In this document: positions 37,365-48,615 of the stretch, piece by piece | Numbering within the stretch: position 1 is the stretch's first letter | Layout: every line of letters begins with the position of its first letter | Source: Rhizoclosmatium globosum | Lineage: Eukaryota; Chytridiomycota; Chytridiomycetes; Chytridiales; Chytriomycetaceae | DNA: 64,000 nucleotides | Reading direction: 5' to 3' | NCBI GenBank assembly: GCA_002104985.1 | Contig: MCGO01000179.1 | Location: 1-64,000 of the forward strand | The notes under the pieces: generated by a model | Seen by the model: only the letters and a program-made list of their open reading frames with translations | Told to the model about the DNA's origin: nothing | Databases searched by the model: none | Program-made: the position numbers and the translations under genes

Positions 37365-38189
37365 ATGAACAACAGACAACCAAACAGTGGGGGCAACCTG
37401 AGTCCCGTTGAACCTTTATCGATAACCGCCAGCATTTCCGCGCATCCACCTCTTCCGCCACGCATTATGAGCATATCTGCATTGATTGATGAGGACGAGG
37501 CGGAAGACCCTATACAAGTTCATGGGGGAGAGCTAGAAACAGTCCTTGAACCTCAGAACCACTTTGTACAACAGCAACAAATGCAACAGCAGCATCAGTA
37601 TCAGCAACAACAAGAACCTCTGTTTTCCGGAACACCGCCTTATTCTCCCAAAAATGAAAATGAATATGTCAAGGAAAAACCTTGCCATGACAATCGCACT
37701 CAACAAGTGTCCATGACTCAAATCTCCAACTCGTCAAGCAGCAAGACCCCACTTTGTGATACCCATTCCAGTACTGATTCATCGTCAATATCACTGTCAG
37801 GACCATTGCCTGGGCCTCCTTCACGAGTTCACCAACAACCGTTAACGCAGCCTGCAGTGCAACGACAAGAAGCAGCGCTTTCTGGTACCTCAATATTAAT
37901 GCCGATTGATCCAAAAGACAAGGAACTGTATAACATTGTTCATCATGTGGGTGGGGGTGTCACTTTTGAATGCAAACTCTCGGAAAAGCTGGGTTCCGCC
38001 GCAAGCATCATGTAGAAAGCCATCTTGTGACGCATAGCGTTGAATACAAGTTTGTGTGTCCTGTAGAGGGATGTCCAAGCAAATTTAGGTGAGTACGCTA
38101 ATTATTAGTGTCTGCCAACTGAACGACTTAAATCTGTCAACAGGAGGAATCAGGATTTATTGAGGCATTTAAGGAATGTTTCTCATTAA
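37365..38189 (+). pseudogene. C2H2 zinc-finger gene with a 1-nt deletion in finger 1
   Basis: Exon 1 starts at 37365 with a Gln/Pro/Ser-rich region, as in the two C2H2 paralogues. At 37971 the finger begins T-F-E-C, but the frame runs to a stop after I-M. Adding one base between 37980 and 37981 (the G of the second Cys codon, TGC) restores C-K-L-C-G-K and a complete finger (R-R-K-H-H-V-E-S-H-L-V-T-H). The second finger (C-P-V-E-G-C) then follows, across an intron (38089-38143), to L-L-R-H-L-R-N-V-S-H and stop at 38189. Splice phase after the correction is right. Either a recent pseudogene or a single-base assembly error; no intron explains it. Confidence 0.8.
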
Positions 38190-38264
38190 AAAAAAATAAT
38201 TTACAAATAAAGAAACAATTGGCTCAGCATCTTTGGTTGAACACAAATTAATACACCCAAAGCA

Positions 38265-40110
38265 ATGGCAGAAACAGCAGGCGAGCAAGATCACTATATT
38301 TCAGCACTCAGCCAGTCGCTCCTCCGAATCCAAGTTCTCAAAGATGAGCTGCGGGAGAGTAAGGCTCAAGCCAAGCTGCTCCATACAAATCTCTCAGACC
38401 GAAACGCCGCACTTGGGCGCCAAGCAATCGCATTGATCAAGTCGCTGCGCAGCCAAATCGAAGCCAAAGACAAAGAGCTCTTGGATTCAACGACTGAAAT
38501 TGCCCATTTGAAGGCACAGCAAACAACCCTCAAATCAGAAATTGCTGGGCTCAGTACAAAACTCAAATCACTCAACACACTCAAACAACAACAACAACAG
38601 TCTCTCAAAGCAACTGTGTCTGATACTGTTGCAAATGCACCGTCAACAAGGAGAATCAAAGCCGCGACCCCTTCCTCTTCCAATACTTTAATTTCGACCC
38701 CTTCCACTCCAACATCAGTGCCTTCCCGAAAACAACAGCAAACAAAACAATCAACGCCGCCACAAAACACGCCTCAAAAACGCACTCGCTCTGAAGTAAG
38801 AACGGTTATTGTTCTCGACGGAGACACAACCGAGTCCGGAGACTCGGACTCAAATTCAGATTCAGAAAAGACTATTTTCTTGGAATGTACTGTCGCGGGT
38901 TGTCACCTTGAGGGAAAACGGCAGACAAAAATACACTTTTCGCGGCATGAGCTTGAATACCATAACCCCACTGTCCGCGTCTTGTTTAAAGAGAAGCACA
39001 AGTATACTGGTAATTGCGTATTTTTTTTGGATGTTGCGTCAAGATTGCTTGTGTTTAAAACATTTTGTTCGTAGAACTCCGGAGACAACCCGACAAATTC
39101 ATTTACTGTCCATGCAAGTCCTTCGCTGCCGCGTCATCATCCATGATCCAAAAACATGCCAAACAATGCCTTGGTATCCCCAAATCCACACGCACACCCA
39201 TACCCACTCCGCCAAGACCCACATCTGCATCGCCATCAACAACCGCGGTGCCCTCCAAATCATGGCTCGATGTAATCCGTGAACGATACCCGGCAATGAC
39301 ATGCAAGCAAACAGCCACATTCACCGCCCTCTTCCACCTTTCCCGCGTCTTTCGTCATCTCCACAACCTTCCAGGTAGAAACGGCGTTCCGTTTAAAGTT
39401 CCTGACACTCTCAAGGCGGAGTTTTTGGCGTATATTAAAGATGCTTTGGACGCGCATATTGAAGCTGATAAGAAGTTTGAGTTGAAGCTTGAGATGGAAG
39501 ACTCCTTGGAGAAGGAGAAGGGGATGGACGTGGATCGCGATGAGGAAGGAGAAGAAGAGCAAGAGCAAGAGCAAGGGCAGGGTGGAGAGAAGGAAAGAAA
39601 GAAGGAGACAGAAAAGGTGGCGGAGGCGGAAGCGGATGCTAACGAGACCCAACGTCAAGAAAAGGAGGTTGGTAGTGGCGTGGTGGAACCACAAGCCAAA
39701 CGCGTCAAGACAAATTCAACCACTATGGAAGCTGTCACCAACATCACCGACACTACCAAAAGCGGTACCAAATCCAATATCATTGAAAACGTGGAGACAC
39801 AAGCCAAATCCAGACCCTTATCCAAGTAAGCCCCTTTCCGTCTCTCTCTCCCTAAAACCTAACCCCCCAAAAATAATAATTCAGAATCGTCCAAGAACTC
39901 ATGCCAACATACCCAACTTTATCAGCAATTGAAAAAAGCGCTATCAACAAAGGATCCACAGACTTTCTGACAGATGAAGGATTAACGATGTCTGAAATTG
40001 AGCAAGAAAAGGGAGAGATATTTGTTCCATCCACGTTGGAGGCTGAATTCAAAGAGTGGTTGCGTGGGCAGTTGAGGTCTTGCTTTGCTGGTGTCCCCAT
40101 CAATAAGTAG
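38265..40110 (+). CDS. Coiled-coil/zinc-finger family protein (member C)
   Basis: Three exons (38265-39009, 39075-39825, 39885-40110) encode 573 aa. Residues 10-115 form a long coiled coil. After a Ser/Thr/Gln-rich linker come C-x4-C...H-x4-H (C-T-V-A-G-C...H-E-L-E-Y-H), a second C-P-C...H-A-K-Q-C finger, the W-domain (S-W-L-D-V-I-R-E-R-Y-P...V-P-D-T-L-K-A-E-F) and a highly charged Glu/Lys region with a K-R-V-K basic spot. The C-terminal domain (L-M-P-T-Y-P-T-L...V-P-S-T-L...E-F-K-E-W-L...L-R-S-C-F) has its own exon. It matches member A domain by domain and is the cleanest representative. Likely nuclear; partners unknown. Confidence 0.87.
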
Positions 40111-40197
40111 TTTCATACATAGTTGTTTTTTAGCTGCAGAGTGACAATAAAAGACCAGAAAACTAACAATAGGCATGACGGGAATGAGACAATTTAC

Positions 40198-40214
40198 TAT
40201 ATATATATATATAT
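40198..40214. repeat. (TA)n microsatellite
   Basis: About eight TA units between two convergent 3' ends. Confidence 0.9.
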
Positions 40215-40264
40215 GCTAAAAACAAGAAAGACCTAAACGACAATAAGAGCAGGAAGGGGAGGGG

Positions 40265-41311
40265 TTAGGCATCAATGGGTGTGTCACAGATGGAAGAAGG
40301 CAAAATTCCGGACAAGGAGATGATGGACGGTGCAGCAGAAAGAGTCGGCACCAATGAAGGAGACAAGGTCGGAGATGGCGGTACAGCCTTTCCATCATCC
40401 ATCTGTTGTTCGTCCTCATCTCCTTCCTCCGTATTCGATTCATGTAGAATAGGATCGAAAGTGTCACGCCTCGGTTCAGGAGACACCATGACAGCCACGG
40501 AATCAATTTTTGATTTCGAGATTGAGCGTTTATGTGCATTGAGGTTCATGATACGTGTGGCGGTGGCAGTGCGGGAGGGAGCCCATCGAGGCCACTCTTT
40601 TAGGTGTCCACGTTTCCATTTTATGCCGCATCGGTTGCAGCACCATGTGTGTTCGTAGGGACCGTTTCGCCACATTGGGGTTTCTGTTGCGCTGCAGTTT
40701 AGACAGGAACGGGAGGTTTGTGGAGTTGTAGTAGGAGTGGGAGCCATAGGTTTCTTTGTTGAAAGAGGGGGCCTCGTGGAGGGAGTACTGGCAGTTGTAG
40801 TAGGAATGGAAGAGGAAGAAGTAGTTGAGGGAGTAGACTTGGGAGTCAGTAGTTGGTTTGGAAGCTTCTTCTTTGGTTTCGGACGAAGTGGTCGCGATGA
40901 AGCCGATGAAGCCGTCTTTTCGGGGACAAGGGCTTCTGCGGACGGAGTCTGCTCCAGTTGCTGAGGTATTGCATGTGCCTTTGCGTGGTGTTCCGCCAGG
41001 AGAGTCGTTGATTTGAATGGTATCACAGCATCCAAACAGCCTTCAGCCAGACAGTAGTACTCCCCGCCACTCTCGTCTGTCTCTAGTTCCTCTGCTGAGT
41101 CTCTTGAGTCTCTCGGTAAACAGCTTGCAAGGTCCAGGGTCTTTTGGTTGGCATTGTTGAGTTCCTTTGCCTGAGCCGCCACCAGGGCCTTCAGTCCATG
41201 TATCTCATATTGAAGCCGATCATTGGTCTGGTACGCTTCAAACAAGTCCGTTGCGAGTCGCTCAACGTGTTCCAAGGCTCGGACGTATGTGTCTAGAGAC
41301 ACTTCAAACAT
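40265..41311 (-). CDS. GATA-type zinc-finger protein with family-like N-terminus (member D)
   Basis: Single exon, 348 aa. The N-terminus is a heptad coiled coil (residues 5-60) followed by a C-x4-C...H-x4-H finger (Y-Y-C-L-A-E-G-C...H-H-A-K-A-H) as in the other family members. The centre then has a GATA-type finger: C-L-N-C...W-R-N-G-P...C-C-N-R-C-G-I-K-W-K-R-G, C-x2-C-x18-C-x2-C. The W-domain and C-terminal domain of the family are absent. GATA fingers bind (A/T)GATA(A/G) DNA. This looks like a fusion of the family N-terminal half with a GATA finger. A transcription factor is likely. Confidence 0.85.
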   Translation of the reverse strand: MFEVSLDTYVRALEHVERLATDLFEAYQTNDRLQYEIHGLKALVAAQAKELNNANQKTLDLASCLPRDSRDSAEELETDESGGEYYCLAEGCLDAVIPFKSTTLLAEHHAKAHAIPQQLEQTPSAEALVPEKTASSASSRPLRPKPKKKLPNQLLTPKSTPSTTSSSSIPTTTASTPSTRPPLSTKKPMAPTPTTTPQTSRSCLNCSATETPMWRNGPYEHTWCCNRCGIKWKRGHLKEWPRWAPSRTATATRIMNLNAHKRSISKSKIDSVAVMVSPEPRRDTFDPILHESNTEEGDEDEQQMDDGKAVPPSPTLSPSLVPTLSAAPSIISLSGILPSSICDTPIDA

Positions 41312-41599
41312 CTGTGGTGATTGGTTGGTTGACAGTTGTTCTCAAGGTTTGAAAACGAACAAACGAAAAAAAGACACATCCCTGGAAAATGGACCCCTTC
41401 CCAACAGATGGACCCATCATGTGATTATTATACAAAATATTAATATGTTTGCTCACATTTGCTCCTTGCTCCTCGTTTTAGATTCCTCGTAATAATCAGT
41501 AATCGATAAAAAAACAACAAAAAACTGTTAATTAGTACTATTTTGTTCAAAAAAGAAGAAAGTTAGTGAAATTGTGGCAAAGCAAATCTCTACTCACGG
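41312..41599. other. Gap between member D start and giant gene 2 stop
   Basis: 288 bp holding the promoter of member D and the 3' flank of giant gene 2. Any guide-like RNA of gene 2 would be expected here; no clear structure seen. Confidence 0.4.
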
Positions 41600-44500
41600 C
41601 TAAACATTGTGGCCACTGGTAACCCTGCCCCGACGACGGACGTTAATTTGGGTATACACTTTGGGTGTCACGGCTGCCCCACGAGCAAGTGTACCGAGAG
41701 TTATTATATCACCAGCATCCGAATCTCGACCCCCTTTCCTCATACACAGTGAATTGGCACAGTCAAAATGCCTCTTCCTTCCTGGTGGAGAATGTGACGC
41801 ACACCAAGAACAAAGAACCGTTGACTGGCACTCAGACACAAAACAAAAAAAGCCTCCTCGCATCTCTTTCATCCACTTGAGTTTCCCCCAGAGTTTCCCA
41901 TATGCCAAGCATGCATACTTTCCAGTTGCGTAATACTTGGGAATGAATAGAGCCTCACAGCACAAGCAGAGGATCTTGAACACTCTATGAACCGATTCAA
42001 CTGGCTTCTTTAACTTCCCTCGCTCATACTCAATTTCCTCCAAATACCCGCGGGGAACAAACACTCCAAAGTTTTCACCACATCCAACTCCAGCATTTTT
42101 CAAGAGCTTGTTACGTGCATTTTCAAGCATGTCTTGATTACCAGTCTGATACTCCAATCGATCCTGATTAACACTCTCTTTGACAACAGCCCGAGTATGT
42201 CGCACTGTCTCCTTCACTTCCAGCAATAAATGCTCCCAGTATTCAATCTCCTCGGCGGAGTACGGAGCACCACCATTCAATAAATCCACAAGTTTTCCAC
42301 TTTGCCATTCTGCAATTGCATATCTCATGGATGCCAACTCATTTTCCATCTCTACAACAGCACAATCCAAATTGTGAACCCTGTCATCCTCATTCACTTT
42401 CAGATCCCACTCTGACTGCAAGTTGCTGATGTTGTTGTTTCGTCGTTTCACATCCTTGTTTGGTTTCGTTCGTATCTTGTCACCATTCCGAAGCGTTCCA
42501 GAAAGAGAAGACAAGTCACCAATATCAGCACCAAGAACATTGAAACTGTCTTTGTTGAAATCAATGTGAGGCGCTTTTGATACTTGAATTTCCAACTCTT
42601 TCTTCAACTCAGCTTCAAACCTCTTCATATTTTCACCATGCTCTGGTCTCCAAAAGTAGGGCTGCCAGTTAGGATTGTCAAGCTGCTGCTGAAGAGTTAA
42701 CAGTGGAGATGCAGCAAACAGTGATGAATCTACAGAGCGATTATTCCGTTCATCACGTTTTACTTGACGTTTTGATTCTGTTCCCCAATCAGAAAACAAA
42801 CAAGAAAAATAAGTGTTTACCTTTTGGTTTCCAAAGTGGCTGGATTGCTATCCAAAGATGTCCAGAAGAATCAACACGTGGTGCGCGAGGGTGTGGCTCT
42901 TCTTTAGGGTTTCGTCTGTGCATAACCAATGGAGTGTGAAAACGTGCAGCTCCCTTGGCAAAGAACGCAGAAGACCCCTTGGCAATCAAATCAATCAAAT
43001 ATGGATTTCCCAGATCTTTCCGGAGCACAATAGCTCCCTCCCAAAAAAGATTGACAGGATGAGTCTCCGTCACTTCCATGTACACACGATAACCATCCTT
43101 TGGAAGCCCCAAATCAAAACAAATGTTGGAGACACATAGCTTTGGTCTCTGTTTACTGTCCTCAGAATACTGATGAGCTCGTGAAGAAGTATTATTGACT
43201 GAGAAGAACCTAATACCCTCATGAATGTGAGACGGATTCAAATCAGGATGGGCGGCATCGCCATGATAGGCATAGAACAGATTTCCAGCAGGAAAGTGCA
43301 AAGGTTGGGCCGCAAGTGTTTGATAACCATTTAGTACCACTCCGTCTCCCAGATACGCCTTGTTGAAAGAATCCACAAGCTTGACAATATGAGGATCTGT
43401 CAATTTAAGATTTTAAAAAGGCATATATAGAAGAAAGTGCTCACGTTTTCCCTCTTTCAGCATGTTATAGATCTTGGTTTTCAAAGCTTTACCTTCTCCA
43501 TAGACACCACGTAAAGCAGCTTGGAAGCACTGTGAGTTTCCACGGATGAAGCCTTCTGTCAACACAGGAGACAGATTATTTTGGGCACTGAAGAGATTAT
43601 CCTGGACATAGCTGAAATCAATAAAGTCTGACAACATTGCCCAATCTGCATGGCTGACTCCATCCACATAGTACTGATCTTCTTTCTCTTCTTTTTCAAC
43701 TGCATCCTTGGTTTTACCTCTATCCTGCATCTTGTGGAACATATAACTGAAGCGTTGAACACAAACTGATCCATACAGATCATTTTGACTAGATTCAAAG
43801 GACTTGGAGGCAGCAATCTCAGATATTGTCTGTGAAGCTGGAGCGCCGTTGTTGACACAAAACATAGCAAGTGCTCTTGGCAGCGCGGAGAATAGTAAAT
43901 CATCTTGACTTTGCAACGAAATGATCAAGTTTGTTGACAAGAGAGATGTAGCAGCACTTGAAGTTCCTTGAAAGAATGGAAACATTTTTTCTGCTTTGCT
44001 CGTCCCACTTACAAACGAGTTGACCTGTCGTGACAAGCATACTTTAAGAGCAATAGCTTCTCCATGCGTAAGATTCTCAATGTTGTGATGAATATGGGGA
44101 CGTTTGATTCCATTCACAACAGGAACCAAAATGAGATCAACTACTTCTGATCTCTTGGAAGTGTTTATGGAAATATTAGGAGTTGACAGAAGCTTGGAGT
44201 ATTCATGACTAAAACATTCATCCCAGGTTTTGAGACGTTCAGCAAGGTCAGTGACAGCTTGAGAAATATCGAGTGCTTCAGCTGACGTATAATCAACAGG
44301 ATATGGTTTTGACAAGTCGTGAATGTTGGATGAAATCATGGAATCATATATGGGTCGATAATAAACATGGAAAACAGTGATGAAGTTTGCTTCCTGTTTT
44401 TGTAAACCAATAGTGAGAAGTAAATCCACAAAACAAGACATAGGTACCTCTTCATTCAACAAACTCAGCTGCAGTACTCTCAAACGCTCAGCATAACCCG

Positions 44501-47500
44501 CTAATCCTGCACCAGGTGCATAGAATAAACCACATCCTTCCTTTTGTATACCTTGCACCATCAACCGAACTGGATCATCGTCAAATGGAAGACCCACATC
44601 AAGAACACGGGCAAACAAAAAAGAGAGTATATCAAGAAACGCTTGCCGTTCCTTGGTTTTTGAATCCCAATACATTTTCAATGTCCAAAACTCAAACTTG
44701 TCTTGGCCAGTGTTCAGAACAATATAAGGAGTGCCAGCCTTGATGAGTGCTGCCGCCTTGTCCTTAGACACATTATCAATTACAACTCGCTGCACAAAAC
44801 CTTTCACGTTGTCTGGATCAAGGCCACACAACATGAATAAAAGTCGACGTTTACGTTCATTTGCTGTGGCAGCTTCAGTTTCAGCAAACGTCTTTGTCAC
44901 ATGAACCAAGTTTCCAAGAGTGTTGGATTCAATACTTCGACGCATTATACAAGCCATGATACTGATGTCACTCACACTCCATGCCAACTTCATCACAGTG
45001 TCATCCTGAATAGATGCATCAAACTCGTTGAAGCGGAAACAAGACGGAATCAATTTGGCAAGATCAGCAATCTGCCCTTCATTGGCTTCAAAGTCGACTG
45101 GGATATGGTTCAATGTAGCAATTTCAAACAAGGCAAGATTCAAGTTTTTCCGAGCCGCACACATTCCAGCAAGCATAGTACGGGCTCCACTATGCAGACG
45201 AGTCACCATAACAGAAAGTGCTTCAGCATATTCAATTGCTTTTGATGTAGTTCCACTTGCATACGTTGCTTGTAAGAAAGTCAGCGAGTCATTGAAAAGT
45301 AAAAAGCTAAACACTTACCAACTGGAATATCAATTCCATCAATCACTTTCTTGGCTGCATAGACACGTTTACAGTCTTGCTTTTTTTCGCAATAGAATCT
45401 ACAGTTTCATCAAAAATATCTGCAAATGCCTTCATTTCTTCTCTTGGAGTTTGATATATGCATTGATCATTATCATTTTCCCTAGAATCACTTTCTTTGA
45501 CTGAAATCAGTGGCTCTTCATCATCAAATCCACTCTCCCATGAGGAAAGGCTGCTGAATGGGTTGGGGGATGCATAGTATTGTGGTGCAGCAGAGGCAGT
45601 TCCTTTGATGACAGGGGGCGACGCTGTTGAGACAACTGGTTGTTGAGGATTGGTTTTGAGGTGATTCTGAGACAAGAGTTGAAATCTTCGGCATGGATGG
45701 ACTTCAAAGGATGAATTCTTCTTGGACATCTTAATTTGCACAGTTCGAATTAATGCTTGTCCTTTGGAATGTTGTTGGTAATGAGACAGCGTTTCCTTGT
45801 TCGCAACAATGCCAAGACTCAGGTCAACAGAACCAGAAAGCATAATGCAATCAAACAGAGTATTTGAACTAACTAGATCAATGTTCACGTACAAGCAGTC
45901 AGTTTTGTTGAGGTTGCGCCCAGGAGTGCGGCAAGGATCCAATGTTGACAAATTTGCAGGAGTAAACTGGCGAAAAATGGAAATCAGGCCCAGTTGCATT
46001 GCGACACTTGATGTAGACAAAGTCTTGGATCTGTCAAGCTCTTTGTTGAACATACCATACACAACTTTTGCAGACAACAATCCAAGTCGTAGCGAAACAG
46101 ATATCTCAAGTCCATCAATCTCAGCCTTATCAACAACCAAGTCCAGAATCTGACCCACTAATACTTGAGGACTGTAGAACAGATTGTAGACAGATTGACA
46201 AGTAGGTATTTGAATACTGTTGAAGGATATAGTCTGTGACGTAAGGGCTTGGAATGGAAGTGACGCAACAGATTGTGGTAAAGCTTGGATATGATCTTTC
46301 AGACATTTGGGGAGGCTTTGAGCAAGTTGACGCAACTCAGTCATTTTTTCAGCCCCAGGCGATATCACAACTTGACACATCTGCCTTTCCCCCGTCGGCT
46401 CAAAGTAAAACACCACAACACTGTTTGCCGCATCAAGTCCCAGAACGTGTTGAATTCCAAGTCCCCTTCCAATTCCGTCATCAGTTGGCTTCACTGTAAA
46501 TACCGACCAGCGATTCATTCGCGAAGCAACTACAGTCATGCGATCCAAGAATTTCTGAGACTTGATTTCATCCTCAGTCACATACGCCACAGCCTCAAGT
46601 TCGACAATATCTCTGACATAAATATCTTCAACAGTGTTGACATTGTCTTGAACAAAGTTGCAAAAGTCCTGGAAAGGGTGTAGCTTGGATGAATGACAAC
46701 ACTGAAACAATAATGACATTCGGATAAGAATTTGATTTGGCTGCTTGTTGATTCGACAAGTAGCCTCAATTGACTTCAGAAGAGTGTCTGTATCCTTTCC
46801 AGAACGCATTTTGGACATATTTGAGACACCTCTAGTGGTAAACGTATGCAGTGCATCTGCAAGGTAACCACCAATAACTCCAAAAGCCATTCTATAGAGA
46901 GTTGCTAATTCGAATTGCTCTTGAGTGACAATTTGTTCTTTGATTCGCAATAAAGCCTCAGAGTTGATGGGAACTGCTTTTGGCTGAGTAAAAAAGTAAG
47001 CAAACCAATTTAAGAAGGCAAGACTTACTTTCTGGACAGGCTCTTGAGGTTGACCACGCAACCAATCTGAAAAATACTGATAGACATCGCCGCAAATCAC
47101 ATTTTGCTGGTCCTTTTGATTCACAAACTTTGGATTGATGTTTGCAATACCTGCAGAATCACCATAGAAGAGGTTTCTGGCGACTGAAGGCGTGCACTTC
47201 GACTTTGACATGACATCATAGCTTGCATCGACACACCAAAACCGACTATCTGATCCAGCACTTGTACTTGTATTGCAAGGGGCTGCACTATGGACTGCAT
47301 TACAAGGAAACCCGCTGTTGCAAGGCACAACAGATGAGGTAGGTTGGAGATAACCCTCGCACACATCTTTCATTTCAGCAACTACTCGAAGAAGAACTCG
47401 CTTTCCAGGCGCAAGCAAAGCGGTCGCAACAGTCATATCTGGGGACAGATCCACCACTTTATGAAGCAATCCGTCGTCAACCATTCCAGCTTCAAACGCT

Positions 47501-48615
47501 TTGGCAATGCTGTGGTGGAATGCTGCAGTATGACCTACAACATATAAAGATTAGATTTGGATGTCGACAAACAAGATTGGATGCACACACCTCCATCACC
47601 GTTGGAAAACCCAAGATTCCACTGTATTTTACACTCAAGAACCTCCAGAACTGCGTTCATTTCATCTCCATATGCATCAACAAGAACAGAGTGTGCTTCA
47701 AAGTAGGCAGCGTCGGGATGGCCTTTTGGGAAGACGGATTGACAAGCCTCAAGACAGGCTTGGAGGTTTCGCCCATTGTTTTGGCGAATACGTCTGATTG
47801 TTTCGAGGAGTTTTTCGCACTTTGACAACCCATCGGCAGCCATCAATCCATCCAAAACTTGACGAGCCCAGTCAGGATACTCCTCGGCAGTATTTTGGCG
47901 CAAACAGAACTCGACAGGGCAGGACAGCGAGTTGATGAGAATGTCAATGGGTTTGGCATCAAATGCTGAGTCATCTGAGTTCTGTTGAAGATTGCGTAAG
48001 AGTCAAACAACGATCACAAATCTACACTTACTGAAACAATGCGTGGTTTAGTGTGCATTCGCCTGATGTGACCAGAAAGATCCTTGACTTGTCGCGAACA
48101 CAGGTGACAAGAGTGGAGCTCTGCTTCCCACTTCTTGATCTTCTTATCTTTGTCAGGAGTTGGGAATCCGAACTTCAGAAATATTAGTGCTTGGTCAGTA
48201 AAGACAATAAAGCACCAACCATAAGTGGCAGAAAGACACTGGAAGAGGATTGATTGGTTGAATGTACGTCGATGACTCCTTCACCAAACTCGGTGGAATT
48301 CCCTTCATTGACCGAACCAGAACCAAACTACAAAGTGCACAATCAATTATGACGTACACAATAAGATAGAAAACATACGAGGGGCTGGTCCACGTCCATT
48401 TGGCTTTCAGCTACAAGACACTCAGCCACCTTTCTCGAATCCTACAACAGCTATCAGATCATAGAATCAACAAACAGCATACTCACATGATCGCGATTGT
48501 GTTTTTCCAACAATGCCTTTGTCGCGAACTTCTTCGCACAGTCTGTGCGGTGACAAAAGAATCCTTGACCAACGCCTTCGACGTCAGCAATATTGTCAAG
48601 TTTACGTTTCGGCAT
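41600..48615 (-). CDS. Giant zinc-finger TnpB/Fanzor-like protein, gene 2 (with -1 shift at A7)
   Basis: Ten exons: 48615-48487, 48441-48379, 48327-48220, 48172-48032, 47981-47591, 47534-47029, 46983-45319, 45268-43445, 43396-42821, 42777-41600. Phases agree throughout only if one base is gained at the A7 run 45381-45387, giving about 2,193 aa. It starts M-P-K-R-K (basic), then a C-x4-C...H-x3-H finger and a C-x2-C...H-x4-H finger. The I-R-Q-N...C-L-E-A-C region and P-C-rich patch resemble the N-terminal third of giant gene 1. Last exon: V-L-G-A-D-I-G-D-L-S (RuvC-I-like, about 42535-42510), long helices, V-S-E-C-Q-S-T-V-L-C-S-W-C (about 41840-41800), a second Cys pair (C-A-N-S-L-C) and G-R-D-S-D-A-G-D-I. 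That order resembles TnpB zinc ribbon plus RuvC-III, but is more diverged than gene 1. Confidence 0.62.
45381..45387 (-). other. A7 run where giant gene 2 changes frame
   Basis: On the coding strand GCG-AAA-AAA-AGC. The frame upstream (D-E-T-V-D-S-I-A-K-K) stops 16 codons on. One extra A, or a -1 ribosomal or polymerase slip, joins it to the open downstream frame (K-Q-D-C-K-R-V-Y-A-A-K-K...) and fits the next splice phase. Confidence 0.75.

Noticed and set aside
37940..38000. A cryptic intron to explain the frame break in the third C2H2 gene
   Set aside because: The only GT...AG choice would remove the first zinc Cys and lacks a pyrimidine-rich acceptor; one missing base explains everything.
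46390..46460. V-L-G-L-D-A-A-N-S in giant gene 2 as its RuvC-I motif
   Set aside because: It lies about 1,300 residues before the zinc-ribbon region; the A-D-I-G-D motif in the last exon is at a more sensible distance.
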